64,000 bases of DNA from Paenibacillus daejeonensis DSM 15491 (GTDB lineage Bacteria; Bacillota; Bacilli; Paenibacillales; Paenibacillaceae). Position numbers and translations under genes: made by a program. Below, piece by piece: positions 18,003 through 27,029 of the stretch. Location of the stretch: NCBI RefSeq assembly GCF_000378385.1, contig NZ_KB899659.1:25318-89317 (forward strand). Direction: 5' to 3'. Under the pieces are notes generated by a model. The model ran no database searches, was not told the DNA's origin, and saw only the letters and a list, made by a program, of their open reading frames with translations. Every line of letters starts with the position of its first letter. Within the stretch, counting starts at the first letter, position 1.

Positions 18003-18860
18003 TTAAGGGGCGTAGATCGAACCTTCTACACAAGTTACAGCTTCACCGCCGATCAAGATGGAGCCGTCCTCTGTAAACCGGACTGCGACCTGTCCATTGC
18101 GACCGACACACTGGCCTTGGGCAGCAACATAACTTTTAGCATCGATTAATTCATTCGCTCTGACGAGCGCAGCCACGCAGCCATTGCCGCTGCCACAGAC
18201 CGGGTCTTCATCCACACCATCCGTAGGTGCAAAGGAACGAACCTCGACCTGAGCAGTTGGATGGTCCGGGTCCAGCCCAAACACAGTAATACCAGTTGCG
18301 CTTGGCGGCAGTGCGGAAGCGAATGCAGCAAAATCTGGCCGTAATTCTCGCACCATAGACGCATGCGGCAACTGTATCGTAACCCAGACCGGACCAACGT
18401 CAATGGTTGCACTAACCAAAATATCATGCGGTTCAATACCAAGTGCCGTCGCGAGCTGTTCTTGTTGAGTCGCAGTTATGCTGCTGATCTGAGGCTCCGG
18501 CAGGGTGAGCCACAAGGTCTCCTGCTCCATGAAGATGGTGATGAGACCACTGCCGCATTCCTGGATAAGTACCCCGGCAGTCTTCGGTTTAATTCCATGA
18601 CGCAGCACGGCATAGGCCGACCCAATGGTCGGGTGACCGGCAAAAGGCAGCTCGCTGAGCGGTGTGAAGATCCGCAGCCGATAGTCCGCCCGCGGATCTT
18701 GAGGCTCGCAGACAAATGTGGTTTCCGATAAATTGGTCCAATTGGCGATCGCTTGCATCTGTTCTGTGGACAGATGATTACCATCCAGTATGACTGCTAC
18801 AGGATTGCCTTGATAAGGCACGGAGGTAAAAACATCGACCTGTTGAAAAGGTACGTTCAT
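18003..18860 (-). CDS. PhzF-family isomerase
   Basis: A 285-residue diaminopimelate-epimerase-fold protein of the PhzF family. It has the N-terminal VDVFTSVPYQGNPVAVILDG, the catalytic Glu in NLSETTFV, FAGHPTIGSAYAVL, and the second-half CGSGNGCVAAL. Characterised members include PhzF in phenazine synthesis; most others have no known substrate. The gene starts 20 bases after the phosphotransferase-like gene and should share its mRNA, but no phenazine genes are present. Confidence 0.9.
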   Translation of the reverse strand: MNVPFQQVDVFTSVPYQGNPVAVILDGNHLSTEQMQAIANWTNLSETTFVCEPQDPRADYRLRIFTPLSELPFAGHPTIGSAYAVLRHGIKPKTAGVLIQECGSGLITIFMEQETLWLTLPEPQISSITATQQEQLATALGIEPHDILVSATIDVGPVWVTIQLPHASMVRELRPDFAAFASALPPSATGITVFGLDPDHPTAQVEVRSFAPTDGVDEDPVCGSGNGCVAALVRANELIDAKSYVAAQGQCVGRNGQVAVRFTEDGSILIGGEAVTCVEGSIYAP

Positions 18861-18880
18861 TCGAAGACACTCCCTCTCTA

Positions 18881-21484
18881 TTAGGATAAAATTTCGACCC
18901 AGCCTTCGGCTCCGTTCACCCGGATGCGCTGGCCGTCTTGGATCCGCGTAGTTGCTCCAACTACGCCAACGACAGCCGGCAGGCCATATTCCCGGGCTAT
19001 GACAGCGCCGTGTGTCATCAGTCCGCCCACCTCAGTGACCAAGCCTTTGATAGACACAAACAGTGGCGTCCAGCCTGGATCTGTAAAGGCAGTCACCAGA
19101 ATATCCCCTTCCTCTGGCAGCGCGTCTTGCATTCCCATCATAACACGAGCTCGCCCCTCAATGATCCCTGTTGATACGGGCAGACCGGCTAATGCGCCTT
19201 CTGGAAGATGCTCGCGACGGTATTCCCCGGTGAGGATCTCCCCATCTGAGGTCATGACGCGCGGAGGCGTCAGTTTCTCGTACCGAGTGTAATCCTCTAT
19301 GCGGTCATGAATCAACTGTAGATTCAATTGCTGTGTACGGACGGTATCTCGTAATTCTTCGAACGTGAGATAGTAGATGGCATCCTCGTTCGGAATCATT
19401 CCCGCCTGCTTCAGGTGTCCGGCTTCCTGCAACAACGCTTGCTTATAAACAAAATAACGATTAATCATACCGTACTTGGGATACTCACGGTATCCGCTAA
19501 ACAGACGGATCTGGTCCATTCTTTGTTTCGTTTCTAATGCTTTGCGCTCGCCATCAGGCTGTTCTCGTAGCCGGTCCAGCAGTTCCTTCTCCTTCGCCTG
19601 TGCTTCCTGCAGCCCTTGCTCGAACCGACGCTTGCTGGCATGGGGCTCTTCGTTTTTAATATGTCCAAGGAGTACGGGGACCAAGGCGAAGGGGTTCTCG
19701 CTCCAGCGCCTCCGTGTCAGATCGATCTCCCCGGGACAGCGCATGCCGTATTTCGCCAGATAGGCTTCGATTGCTTGCTTGGCCTGGACTCCACCCTCCA
19801 GGGAAACCAAGTCTTCCATGAAACCATCCGTAGCTGCCTGCTGCAAATAGTGGACGACTTCAGGATAGGGCCGAATGACATCAGCTACGTCCATGAGGGC
19901 CAGACCCATTTCAGAAGTCACATTGTTAGCCAAGGACTGCGAGAGCTTATCTGCGGCGTGTTGTTCGCCCAGCCATTCTAGCATATGCTCATTGATCCAT
20001 GCGGTGGCCCCCATTCCGGTCATAATAACTGCCGAGCTGCTTGCGTCGAACAACAGGCGTTTTAATTCCTTCATATCCTGCAGGATAAAGTCGAATAAAG
20101 CTGTACCCGTTTTTGTATGAATCGTCTGCTGCAGCTCTGCCAGCGATGCTTCCCAGCTATGAATCAGTTCTGGCACAATGGACGCATCCGGCGCTGCTCG
20201 TTCAGCAGTTTCCCTTCTAGTGCCAGCCATTCGCGGCCCATGTTCGTTGTCCTGGGCCATGTTGATATACCCTTCGCGTGCAACAACTGTCATGAGCGCA
20301 TCTTTCATAAGAGGGTCGGACGTACCTAACGCTCCAATCATCTGATCCCGGCTGGCAGGTGAAGCGAGATGGGCCGTTACATCAACAAATAACCGACCGC
20401 CAGCGACCCTCATCGGGGCTGGAGTCGTCATCAAGAAAAAGGACAAGCCCAGCGGCTTAATGGGATCGGTCATCATCTGTTGATGACCGACTGAGACATA
20501 GACCCGGTTCCCCTCTTCCGGGCTCTCGGGTATGGGGAACAGGGTCGTAATGGGACGGCTCTGTACAATATAGAAGTTGTCGTCCATCAGACACCATTCG
20601 ATATCCTGTGGACCGCCCATATCGGCTTCAATCTGTCTCCCCAGTGTAGCCAGGTTCAGAATCTGCTCATCCGTGAGCGCCGGGAGCTGCGGTCTGGTGG
20701 ATTCAAGCGGGCGGATTATCGTCCCTCCACCGGGGCTGCCATAAACGGCCTCATGCTGCGAACCATATCGCTTGCTCACAATCTCTCCTTCTTGAACTAT
20801 ATACTGGTCAGCAGTAACCTGGCCCGAAACCAAGGCTTCTCCGAGACCCACCCCTGCATCGATAGAAATCCGCTTGCGATTCGAGGTCAGTGGATCGGCG
20901 GTGAACAGAATACCGGATGCCTGTGCGTTAATCATCTGCTGCACGGTGACAGACATGAACACCTGGTTGTGGTCGATGCCTTGCTGCATTCGGTAGAACA
21001 CGGCACGATCCGTATATAACGAGGCCCAGCACGCGCGTACGTGCTGCAGCACAGATTCGCGGCCGATGACATTAAGATACGTATCATGTTGACCAGCAAA
21101 AGAAGCATGTGGCAAGTCTTCAGCTGTTGCACTTGATCGTACAGCGTAAGCTTGGTCGTCATCGAAATGGGAGAGCGAATGGCAGATCGCTTGCTCGGTA
21201 TCAGGCGGGATGGCTGTGCTTAATATAGTTTCCCTGATGGCGCGACTGAGATTCATGACCTCCTCCCGCTCAGCAAGAGACAACCTGGATAACCGGTCTA
21301 GTAGCTCAGTATAGGAGGCATTGGAGTCCATCGCTAGTCGGAAAGCAGTCGTAGTTACAGTAAACCCATCAGGTACTCGTATCCCCCTTAGCTTCGAGAG
21401 TTCCCCGAGATTGGTCCCTTTGCCACCTGCCAGCAGAACCTGCGTACGGTCCACTTGCTTCAAATCGAGCACTAAATGATTCAT
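18881..21484 (-). CDS. rph: Rifamycin phosphotransferase-like (PEP-synthase family) protein
   Basis: An 867-residue three-domain enzyme: ATP-grasp domain (1-~320, with AVRSSATAEDLPHASFAGQ), a middle substrate domain (~325-750) and a C-terminal swivelling His domain. The phospho-acceptor in GGLMTHGAVIAREYGLPAVVG falls at His825, and both length and His number equal those of Listeria rifampin phosphotransferase. Such enzymes use ATP to phosphorylate the rifamycin C21 hydroxyl. I start at the ATG at 21484, which has GAGGAG upstream; an earlier in-frame ATG at 21508 has no ribosome site. A phosphoenolpyruvate synthase-like role on another substrate remains possible. Confidence 0.85.
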   Translation of the reverse strand: MNHLVLDLKQVDRTQVLLAGGKGTNLGELSKLRGIRVPDGFTVTTTAFRLAMDSNASYTELLDRLSRLSLAEREEVMNLSRAIRETILSTAIPPDTEQAICHSLSHFDDDQAYAVRSSATAEDLPHASFAGQHDTYLNVIGRESVLQHVRACWASLYTDRAVFYRMQQGIDHNQVFMSVTVQQMINAQASGILFTADPLTSNRKRISIDAGVGLGEALVSGQVTADQYIVQEGEIVSKRYGSQHEAVYGSPGGGTIIRPLESTRPQLPALTDEQILNLATLGRQIEADMGGPQDIEWCLMDDNFYIVQSRPITTLFPIPESPEEGNRVYVSVGHQQMMTDPIKPLGLSFFLMTTPAPMRVAGGRLFVDVTAHLASPASRDQMIGALGTSDPLMKDALMTVVAREGYINMAQDNEHGPRMAGTRRETAERAAPDASIVPELIHSWEASLAELQQTIHTKTGTALFDFILQDMKELKRLLFDASSSAVIMTGMGATAWINEHMLEWLGEQHAADKLSQSLANNVTSEMGLALMDVADVIRPYPEVVHYLQQAATDGFMEDLVSLEGGVQAKQAIEAYLAKYGMRCPGEIDLTRRRWSENPFALVPVLLGHIKNEEPHASKRRFEQGLQEAQAKEKELLDRLREQPDGERKALETKQRMDQIRLFSGYREYPKYGMINRYFVYKQALLQEAGHLKQAGMIPNEDAIYYLTFEELRDTVRTQQLNLQLIHDRIEDYTRYEKLTPPRVMTSDGEILTGEYRREHLPEGALAGLPVSTGIIEGRARVMMGMQDALPEEGDILVTAFTDPGWTPLFVSIKGLVTEVGGLMTHGAVIAREYGLPAVVGVVGATTRIQDGQRIRVNGAEGWVEILS

Positions 21485-21520
21485 TCTCCATCGCTCCTCA
21501 CCATGCATTCAAATTAATCA

Positions 21521-21550
21521 TTGACAGGTAGTATTGCGCCGTGATAAGAT
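21521..21550 (+). promoter_or_regulatory. Plus-strand SigA-type promoter within divergent region
   Basis: A perfect -35 TTGACA (21521-21526) and TAAGAT (21545-21550) are separated by 18 bases. A transcript from here would start near 21557, run away from the phosphotransferase gene and meet the terminator at 21640-21672, giving an RNA of about 115 bases. Confidence 0.55.
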
Positions 21551-21553
21551 TTA

Positions 21554-21580
21554 ATTATAAGATAGAATAAATTCGTCCAA
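21554..21580 (-). promoter_or_regulatory. Probable promoter of the phosphotransferase-phzF operon
   Basis: On the minus strand a perfect TATAAT (21559-21554) lies 15 bases from TTGGAC (21580-21575), about 70 bases before the ATG. The spacing is short, so the -35 assignment is uncertain. Confidence 0.45.
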
Positions 21581-21672
21581 TTACATAGACTCGCAGGCGC
21601 GTTCACTGATTCTAACACGCCTTTTAAGTGATTGCAATAGGAAGAACCTGGTCATTGACCAGGTTCTTTTTT
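21557..21672 (+). ncRNA. Candidate short terminated RNA or attenuated leader
   Basis: The stretch after the plus-strand promoter holds a hairpin with arms GGCGCGTT and AACACGCC (about 21596-21623) and ends in a strong terminator. It contains no ATG with a ribosome site. It lies between a divergent resistance-like gene and a MerR/GNAT operon. It could be a small RNA or the attenuated 5' leader of the downstream operon. Confidence 0.4.
21640..21672 (+). terminator. Strong Rho-independent terminator
   Basis: AAGAACCTGGTC and GACCAGGTTCTT form a perfect 12-bp stem around ATT, followed by eight T residues. No upstream plus-strand coding gene exists for it to terminate. Confidence 0.9.
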
Positions 21673-21707
21673 TTGCTGACATCGTTCCCTTTTTACTCGC
21701 AGAGCGC

Positions 21708-21738
21708 TTGACCTTGGTACGATACCAGGGTTTATAGT
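21708..21738 (+). promoter_or_regulatory. MerR-type promoter/operator with 19-bp spacer
   Basis: TTGACC (21708-21713) and TATAGT (21733-21738) are 19 bases apart, and the spacer carries the dyad CCTTGGTA (21712-21719) / TACCAGGG (21723-21730). A lengthened spacer with a centred dyad is the hallmark of promoters activated by MerR-family untwisting. The downstream operon encodes a MerR protein. Confidence 0.8.
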
Positions 21739-21778
21739 GGTCTGTAACTACAACAAGGGAAAGTAAGGTGCAGACAAC

Positions 21779-22306
21779 ATGACCGATCAAGTATTTAATC
21801 AGATTTATCAGATGATGGAGCTATCATTTCCGAAGACGGAATTCAGGGGCTATGCTGCGCAACGGAGTTTGTTATCCCGTTCCCGATACCGTATGCTGGT
21901 AGAGAGAAATGAACAGCAGGAAGTTATCGGATTCCTCGCAGGCTGGGAGTTTGACCAATTCCGGTATGTCGAGCATATTGCAGTCTCCCCTACCCTTCGC
22001 GGTGGAGGCGTCGGCAAACGGCTGATGCAGCGCTTTATGGCGGAATCGGAGTTGCCCGTCATTTTGGAGGTCGAGTGTCCCGAGGGTGAAGAGCAGCGCA
22101 GACGAATTGGTTTCTATGAACGGCTGGGCTTTAAGTTAGAGGATTACGCATACGTGCAGCCATCGCTTCGAGCGGGGGAACCCGCGGTGCCGCTGCGGAT
22201 TATGAGTTACCCGCAAGCTCTGACGCCCTCCGTATTTAACGAAATGAAGAGGACGTTGTATGCGGAGGTGTATCAGGTCCCTTTAGCAACAGCCACCAAC
22301 CTCTAG
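21779..22306 (+). CDS. GNAT-family N-acetyltransferase
   Basis: A 175-residue acetyl-CoA-dependent acetyltransferase. The acetyl-CoA loop is VSPTLRGGGVGKRLMQRF (about 65-82) and the second half has RIGFYERLGFKLEDYAY. The first gene of a two-gene operon with a MerR regulator 25 bases downstream, preceded by the MerR-type promoter. The acceptor substrate is unknown; a small toxic molecule sensed by the regulator is a reasonable guess. Confidence 0.88.
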   Translation: MTDQVFNQIYQMMELSFPKTEFRGYAAQRSLLSRSRYRMLVERNEQQEVIGFLAGWEFDQFRYVEHIAVSPTLRGGGVGKRLMQRFMAESELPVILEVECPEGEEQRRRIGFYERLGFKLEDYAYVQPSLRAGEPAVPLRIMSYPQALTPSVFNEMKRTLYAEVYQVPLATATNL

Positions 22307-22331
22307 GTTATAGACAAAGGAAGGGTATCCG

Positions 22332-23144
22332 ATGAAGAGTGAGTTCAAAATCAATGAAATTGCCAAGCTGTACGGAATCGGTGCAGACTCGCTGAGATAC
22401 TATGAGAAGCTGGGGCTGCTGCAGCCCAGGCGAGCCGCGAATGGATACCGCCAATATAGTCTTAGAGACATGTACAAGCTAACCATTATCCGGGATCTGC
22501 GCCAGCTGGATTTCACGATGGAGCAGATCAAAGCCTACCTGGACCATCAGAGCATCGAGAATACGCTTGATCTGTTGCGGCAGGAGCATGAGCTTGTGGA
22601 GAAGCAAATCGCGAGACTGCAACACACGCAGCGTAGTCTAGTGGACCGGATGAACATATTGACAGAATCCCGAACCATCCAGACAGAACAGTTCACGATC
22701 AAGACCTATCTTGACCGTCCATGTCTGCAGCTGCGTCTCCGCATTACCAGAGACGAGGAAACGGATTACGCGGTCAAAATGCTGCATCAGAAGCATCGTC
22801 ATCATCAGCTCGACCTGGGCAACCAGTGGTATGGAGCCTCCGTGTCCCTAGAGGCCTTGCAAGCCGGAATTCGGGATGAATTTAATGCCGTATTCTTCAT
22901 CTTCGATGCTGACGAATCGAGGACGATTGAGTATGATTACACCTTGCCTGCAGGCAAGTATCTGTCCTTCCACTACCGTGGGAGTTATCGACAGAGCTAT
23001 GACCATATGATGGCGCTGATCGCCCATGCCAAGGCTCACGGACACCGGATTACAGGAGATCCGTTCGAGATTTATGCTATTGATAACCGGGATACAGCGG
23101 TGACAGAAGAATTCCTGACCGAAATCCAGGTACGGATCGACTGA
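22332..23144 (+). CDS. MerR-family regulator with GyrI-like effector domain (BmrR-type)
   Basis: A 270-residue regulator. The N-terminal winged helix reads INEIAKLYGIGADSLRYYEKLGLLQPRRAANGYRQYS, followed by a coiled-coil dimer helix (about 75-115) and a ~150-residue effector domain similar to BmrR/GyrI. BmrR-type proteins bind lipophilic drugs and activate adjacent genes. It has AGGAAGGG before its ATG and is translated after the GNAT gene; the dyad in the 19-bp spacer upstream of the GNAT gene is its likely operator, giving autoregulation. Confidence 0.9.
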   Translation: MKSEFKINEIAKLYGIGADSLRYYEKLGLLQPRRAANGYRQYSLRDMYKLTIIRDLRQLDFTMEQIKAYLDHQSIENTLDLLRQEHELVEKQIARLQHTQRSLVDRMNILTESRTIQTEQFTIKTYLDRPCLQLRLRITRDEETDYAVKMLHQKHRHHQLDLGNQWYGASVSLEALQAGIRDEFNAVFFIFDADESRTIEYDYTLPAGKYLSFHYRGSYRQSYDHMMALIAHAKAHGHRITGDPFEIYAIDNRDTAVTEEFLTEIQVRID

Positions 23145-23276
23145 AGTTACTCAACACCTGTTTCCCATTAGTTCATTACGCGACAGGATGGCTTCGATTG
23201 TTCATTGAGGTTCAGGGACAAACGGGTATAATGAGGTCAAACGAACAGATGGGATAAGAACAGGAGGAATGTTGTC

Positions 23277-23852
23277 ATGCAGTTGAGCGAATTTCTAGCC
23301 CATATGGATCGAGGGCTGGCGGTGGAAGGCGGCTCGGAGCTTCATGACTACATGATTGAATTAAGTCAGGAGGCCTTGCGCATTACAGCCAAGCTTAACG
23401 GGGCATATCACGAGCCGGCCGAGATCCGCCGTCTAATGACTGCGCTGACAGGTCGACCGATCGATGATTCCTTTGCCATGTTCCCGCCCTTCTACACGGA
23501 TTGTGGCAAGAATATAAGGATTGGCAAGCAGGTCTTCATCAACTCCGGCTGCCGTTTCCAGGATCAGGGCGGCATTATCATTGGAGACGAAGCGTTAATT
23601 GGACATAACGTGGTGCTTGCAACCCTTAACCACGACATGGATCCCCGGAAACGAAGCACCACAATCCCTGCCCCAATCGTTATCGGCAAGAAAGTCTGGA
23701 TAGGTGCCAATGCTACGGTCCTCCCTGGTGTTACCATCGGCGACCATGCCGTCATCGCCGCAGGTGCTGTCGTCACCAAGGATGTCCCGGCCGACACAGT
23801 AGTGGGTGGAGTGCCGGCCAAGATGATTAAGACGATCGGTGATTTGGAGTAA
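23277..23852 (+). CDS. Maltose/galactoside O-acetyltransferase-like hexapeptide protein
   Basis: A 191-residue left-handed beta-helix acetyltransferase. It has the N-terminal Mac-type region ([38 protein letters not shown]), the catalytic His in [14 protein letters not shown], and the C-terminal hexapeptide repeats ending [31 protein letters not shown]. It uses acetyl-CoA to acetylate sugars or related hydroxyl compounds. It has a strong AGGAGG site and is 132 bases from the MerR gene, so it may have its own promoter. Confidence 0.9.
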   Translation: MQLSEFLAHMDRGLAVEGGSELHDYMIELSQEALRITAKLNGAYHEPAEIRRLMTALTGRPIDDSFAMFPPFYTDCGKNIRIGKQVFINSGCRFQDQGGIIIGDEALIGHNVVLATLNHDMDPRKRSTTIPAPIVIGKKVWIGANATVLPGVTIGDHAVIAAGAVVTKDVPADTVVGGVPAKMIKTIGDLE

Positions 23853-23926
23853 CCTACCACTGAGTTCACTGTTTCTCAAATGTTCCTTAATGGTGAGAAC
23901 AGGCTATTGAACAAAGTTATCTTTCA

Positions 23927-24511
23927 TCAATGCTGCGATTTGCCGTTGATTCTCGCCTGATCCCGCTCTAGGTGGTCAATAACTAGTTCCTGTCGCTGTG
24001 GCGAATGGTTTTGGCTAAGCTTGGCTTTGCCTTCAACGCGTTCAATATGGAGTCTGAAGGCCTGGATGCCTTGAGTCAGTCCAGCCACATACTGCGGATC
24101 AACCTCCGGCAGCTGGTACGGACTATCTTGGGCTTCATATTGGTCTACCATCGCTTGCAAGGAAGCTGCGACTTGGATCTCGTCGTTGATCAACTCCACC
24201 GTATCATATACGTGAACGGTTATATAATTCCATGTAGGCACTGCGGTCATTGTTTCGTACCATGAAGGAGAAATATAGCTGTGTGGCCCTTGAAAAATAG
24301 CGAGAACCGTTTGATCTGCGATGTCTTCCCATTGTGGATTCGGACGTGCAAAGTGTCCTTCCAGCCATTGCTTCTCTTGATTCACAATCAAAGGCAAGTG
24401 TGTAGCAAAGGGAACCCCCTTATGTTGAGATACCAAAGTCGCAAAACTGTAATCTTTCATAACCCCATATGTACTCTCTTCGTCCATGCGAAAATAACGT
24501 GGTATATACAC
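23927..24511 (-). CDS. PaiB-like FMN-binding protein
   Basis: A 194-residue member of the PaiB (FMN-binding negative transcriptional regulator) family with a split-barrel fold. Family signatures include [45 protein letters not shown] and [17 protein letters not shown] [11 protein letters not shown]. The start is GTG with GAGGAGG upstream. In Bacillus PaiB is linked to sporulation and protease control, but biochemical evidence points to flavin or heme binding. No PaiA partner is adjacent. Confidence 0.9.
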   Translation of the reverse strand: MYIPRYFRMDEESTYGVMKDYSFATLVSQHKGVPFATHLPLIVNQEKQWLEGHFARPNPQWEDIADQTVLAIFQGPHSYISPSWYETMTAVPTWNYITVHVYDTVELINDEIQVAASLQAMVDQYEAQDSPYQLPEVDPQYVAGLTQGIQAFRLHIERVEGKAKLSQNHSPQRQELVIDHLERDQARINGKSQH

Positions 24512-24534
24512 GCTGCCCCCTCCTCATCCTGGAA

Positions 24535-24562
24535 AGAACCGCAAGCTAGTGCGGTTCTTCCT
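24535..24562 (-). terminator. Hairpin terminator after alpha/beta hydrolase
   Basis: AAGAACCGCA and TGCGGTTCTT pair around AGCTAG. On the minus strand a short T-rich tail follows. It separates the hydrolase gene from the PaiB-like gene. Confidence 0.65.
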
Positions 24563-24578
24563 AGAACTTCATTTTTAA

Positions 24579-25562
24579 CTATTTTTGTTGCATTTGCAAC
24601 AAAAATACCCGAGTAGCCTCAGCAATTTCTTGAGCATGGGTATGATGCAAATAATGCTCGCCATCCATTGTAATCACTTGACCATTATCTACCGTTGCGG
24701 CTTGCTCCTCATGCAGCGGCACCCACTCCGGGAAGCTTGAGTTGTCAGCCTGAACCATAAGCAGCACCGGAAGCTGAGCCGGGAAGGTCAAGCCTTGAGC
24801 GGCCTCGAAATTGGTACTAATATGTCTCATCTCATTCAGCATAGTGGGACTGCTGGCATTCTTGTTGGATATCAGATTCATCTGTTCCTTGGTTGCTTCA
24901 TCAAAAGACGTAGAGGCATAAGGATCTCCGCTAAATTGCTTGACGAGCCTCAACAATCCGGACCGGTTGAGCAGGTCAAATGTGCGGACAGGCAGCTTCT
25001 CATTCATACCGGGCTGATTGGGCACACTGCTATCAATACCGATAAATGCCCTCACATTCTCCGGGTAGGCTTGGACATATTCCAGGCTGTAAATACCCGC
25101 TATAGAATGCCCCATGAGCACAAAATCATCGATACCCAGTTGCTGCAAAGCTTCGTGAATTTCGCGCACTATATTACTGCTGGTCCGTTCCACATCGGTT
25201 CCATCACTTAAACCATAGCCGAAAGGCTCAACTGTAATAACTCTGTAATCAGGTGCCAATTCATCAATCAACAGCTTGAAATCCAAGGCTGGAGCAGCCG
25301 TGCCGTAGCCAGGAAGAAGTACGATCGTCTCCTCGCCGCTTCCTTGCATGTAAATGTTCATTGATTGACCATCTACGGGGACGAGCTGACCATAAGAGCG
25401 TATATTGTCTTTCTCCAGGTGCAGACTGACCCGGTTGACCGTAAATACGACTGCCACAAAGAGTACCGCTACGACAGTAAGACCAATCAAGCCCCTCCAA
25501 ATTAGACGAAGCCCTTTCCGCTTGCCGCTGTTTTTTTTATTCTGCTTATCCTGATGTTCCAT
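24579..25562 (-). CDS. Membrane-anchored alpha/beta hydrolase
   Basis: A 327-residue hydrolase with a basic N-terminus and a membrane segment (about 25-45: GLTVVAVLFVAVVFTVNRV) that probably anchors it outside the cytoplasm. The catalytic serine is in GHSIAG and the histidine in MDGEHYLHHTH near the C-terminus. I chose the ATG at 25562 with AGGAG eight bases upstream rather than the GTG three codons earlier. Substrate unknown. It is 108 bases past the histidine kinase stop and may be controlled by that system. Confidence 0.85.
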   Translation of the reverse strand: MEHQDKQNKKNSGKRKGLRLIWRGLIGLTVVAVLFVAVVFTVNRVSLHLEKDNIRSYGQLVPVDGQSMNIYMQGSGEETIVLLPGYGTAAPALDFKLLIDELAPDYRVITVEPFGYGLSDGTDVERTSSNIVREIHEALQQLGIDDFVLMGHSIAGIYSLEYVQAYPENVRAFIGIDSSVPNQPGMNEKLPVRTFDLLNRSGLLRLVKQFSGDPYASTSFDEATKEQMNLISNKNASSPTMLNEMRHISTNFEAAQGLTFPAQLPVLLMVQADNSSFPEWVPLHEEQAATVDNGQVITMDGEHYLHHTHAQEIAEATRVFLLQMQQK

Positions 25563-25670
25563 TTCTTCCACTCCTATCGCTATAGTGACTCCACCTGAGG
25601 ACGTCTAGGACAAGCATAAAACACCAAGATGGACCGCTTATGAAGCCAATATGAACGGAAGATGAACAAC

Positions 25671-27029
25671 TTATACTGATTGGGGTAGATGAATGACAAG
25701 GCTTGTCCCGCTCCCCAGCTCGCTTTCGACTGTAATATGACCGTGATGCAGGGACACGATTCGCTTGACAATTGCCAGTCCCATCCCGCTGCCACTGTGC
25801 TTACCGCTATGGGCACGATCCGCTTTGAAGAATCGCTCGAAGATCCGCTCCTGATCATCTAGCGGAATTCCAATCCCGTGATCCGTAATTCGGACTACCC
25901 AGGATGCGGCATTTTGCTCTGTACTCACTTCAACTAAACTTTCATCTGGAGAAAACTTGATGCTATTGCCGAGGACATTGGTCCAGACCTGAACCAGCAA
26001 ATCGGGATCGGCCGTAATTTCTCCCTCCTCCAGGTCGAATTCAAGGCTGATTCTACGTTCTCTCCATTGCGGCTCGAGCGTAATGACGACCTGTCTAATC
26101 TGTTCTGCGAGACTATAGGAAACTGGCTTCAACTGCTGCGATTCTGATTCCAACAGGCTAAGCTTAAGCAGATTATCACTTAACTTGGACATGCGGGCGG
26201 CTTCATCAACGATAATACCGAGATAGCGGACGCGTTCACTTTCGTCAGCCGGCAAATGTTGGAGCGCTTTGGCATAGCCAGTAATGGAGGTCAGTGGCGA
26301 TTGGATTTCGTGTGAAACATTCGCAACAAATTCTTTTCTGAGCTCCTCCAATTGACTCAAATCACGCGCCATTTTCTCAAAGCTCCGCGCTAGCTCGCCC
26401 AGCTCACCTCGCTGCTTGATATCCAATTGAACCTCGAAATCTCCACCTGCGATTTGGCGTGTGGCTCGGGTCAGCTTTTGAATGGGTCTCACCAAAAAAA
26501 ACGCGGATAGCAAAACCACGAGACTGCCCACAATCAACGCGTAGACCACAAAGTTAAGCATCCAGGTCATGATAAACGAGGAAGATGGCGGTCCCGTGGA
26601 TTGTATAAACAGGGCATAGCTCTGGGAGTCCAAAGAAAAAGGCAGTCCCAGCAGACTTGTAGAGACCCCTGTCGGATTGAGCTGCAGCAGCTCACCGTCC
26701 AACACTTGGCGCACCTGATCTGCCGTGGCTTCAGCAGCCTGGAAGCCTCCTGCCTTGCCATACGAACGATAGTGGTCAGGCGACTCATAGATACGGATGT
26801 GATAGGCGTGTAACTGCTGCATGCCACTCACGTAAGCTTCAGCTTCATCCGCTGGCAGCGTCTCATAGAGCCGGATCATATCTTGTCCAATGTACAGCAG
26901 CGGAAGCAGCAGATTCTCGTTAAGCTGCTCTCTGTGCAATCTAGTGGACAGCAGAAATGAGATGACCGTCCCACCAATGACCGCTGCCAGGAAGATCAGC
27001 ACCACACGTGTATAGAGTGACCGGGTCAT
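25671..27029 (-). CDS. Sensor histidine kinase (OmpR/PhoR type)
   Basis: A 452-residue membrane kinase. Two membrane segments (about 7-27 and 160-182) bracket an extracytoplasmic sensor, followed by HAMP (RPIQKLTRATRQIAGGDFEVQ), HisKA with the phospho-acceptor His in EFVANVSHEIQSPLTSITGY, and HATPase boxes N (NVLGNSIKFSP), G1 (DHGIGIP) and G2 (GSGMGLAIVKR). Its start overlaps the response regulator stop by four bases (ATGA), so the two are translationally coupled. Confidence 0.93.
   Translation of the reverse strand: MTRSLYTRVVLIFLAAVIGGTVISFLLSTRLHREQLNENLLLPLLYIGQDMIRLYETLPADEAEAYVSGMQQLHAYHIRIYESPDHYRSYGKAGGFQAAEATADQVRQVLDGELLQLNPTGVSTSLLGLPFSLDSQSYALFIQSTGPPSSSFIMTWMLNFVVYALIVGSLVVLLSAFFLVRPIQKLTRATRQIAGGDFEVQLDIKQRGELGELARSFEKMARDLSQLEELRKEFVANVSHEIQSPLTSITGYAKALQHLPADESERVRYLGIIVDEAARMSKLSDNLLKLSLLESESQQLKPVSYSLAEQIRQVVITLEPQWRERRISLEFDLEEGEITADPDLLVQVWTNVLGNSIKFSPDESLVEVSTEQNAASWVVRITDHGIGIPLDDQERIFERFFKADRAHSGKHSGSGMGLAIVKRIVSLHHGHITVESELGSGTSLVIHLPQSV

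Noticed and set aside
21557..21672. T-box or known metabolite riboswitch leader
   Set aside because: No T-box sequence, no recognisable aptamer core and no amino-acid or vitamin gene downstream.
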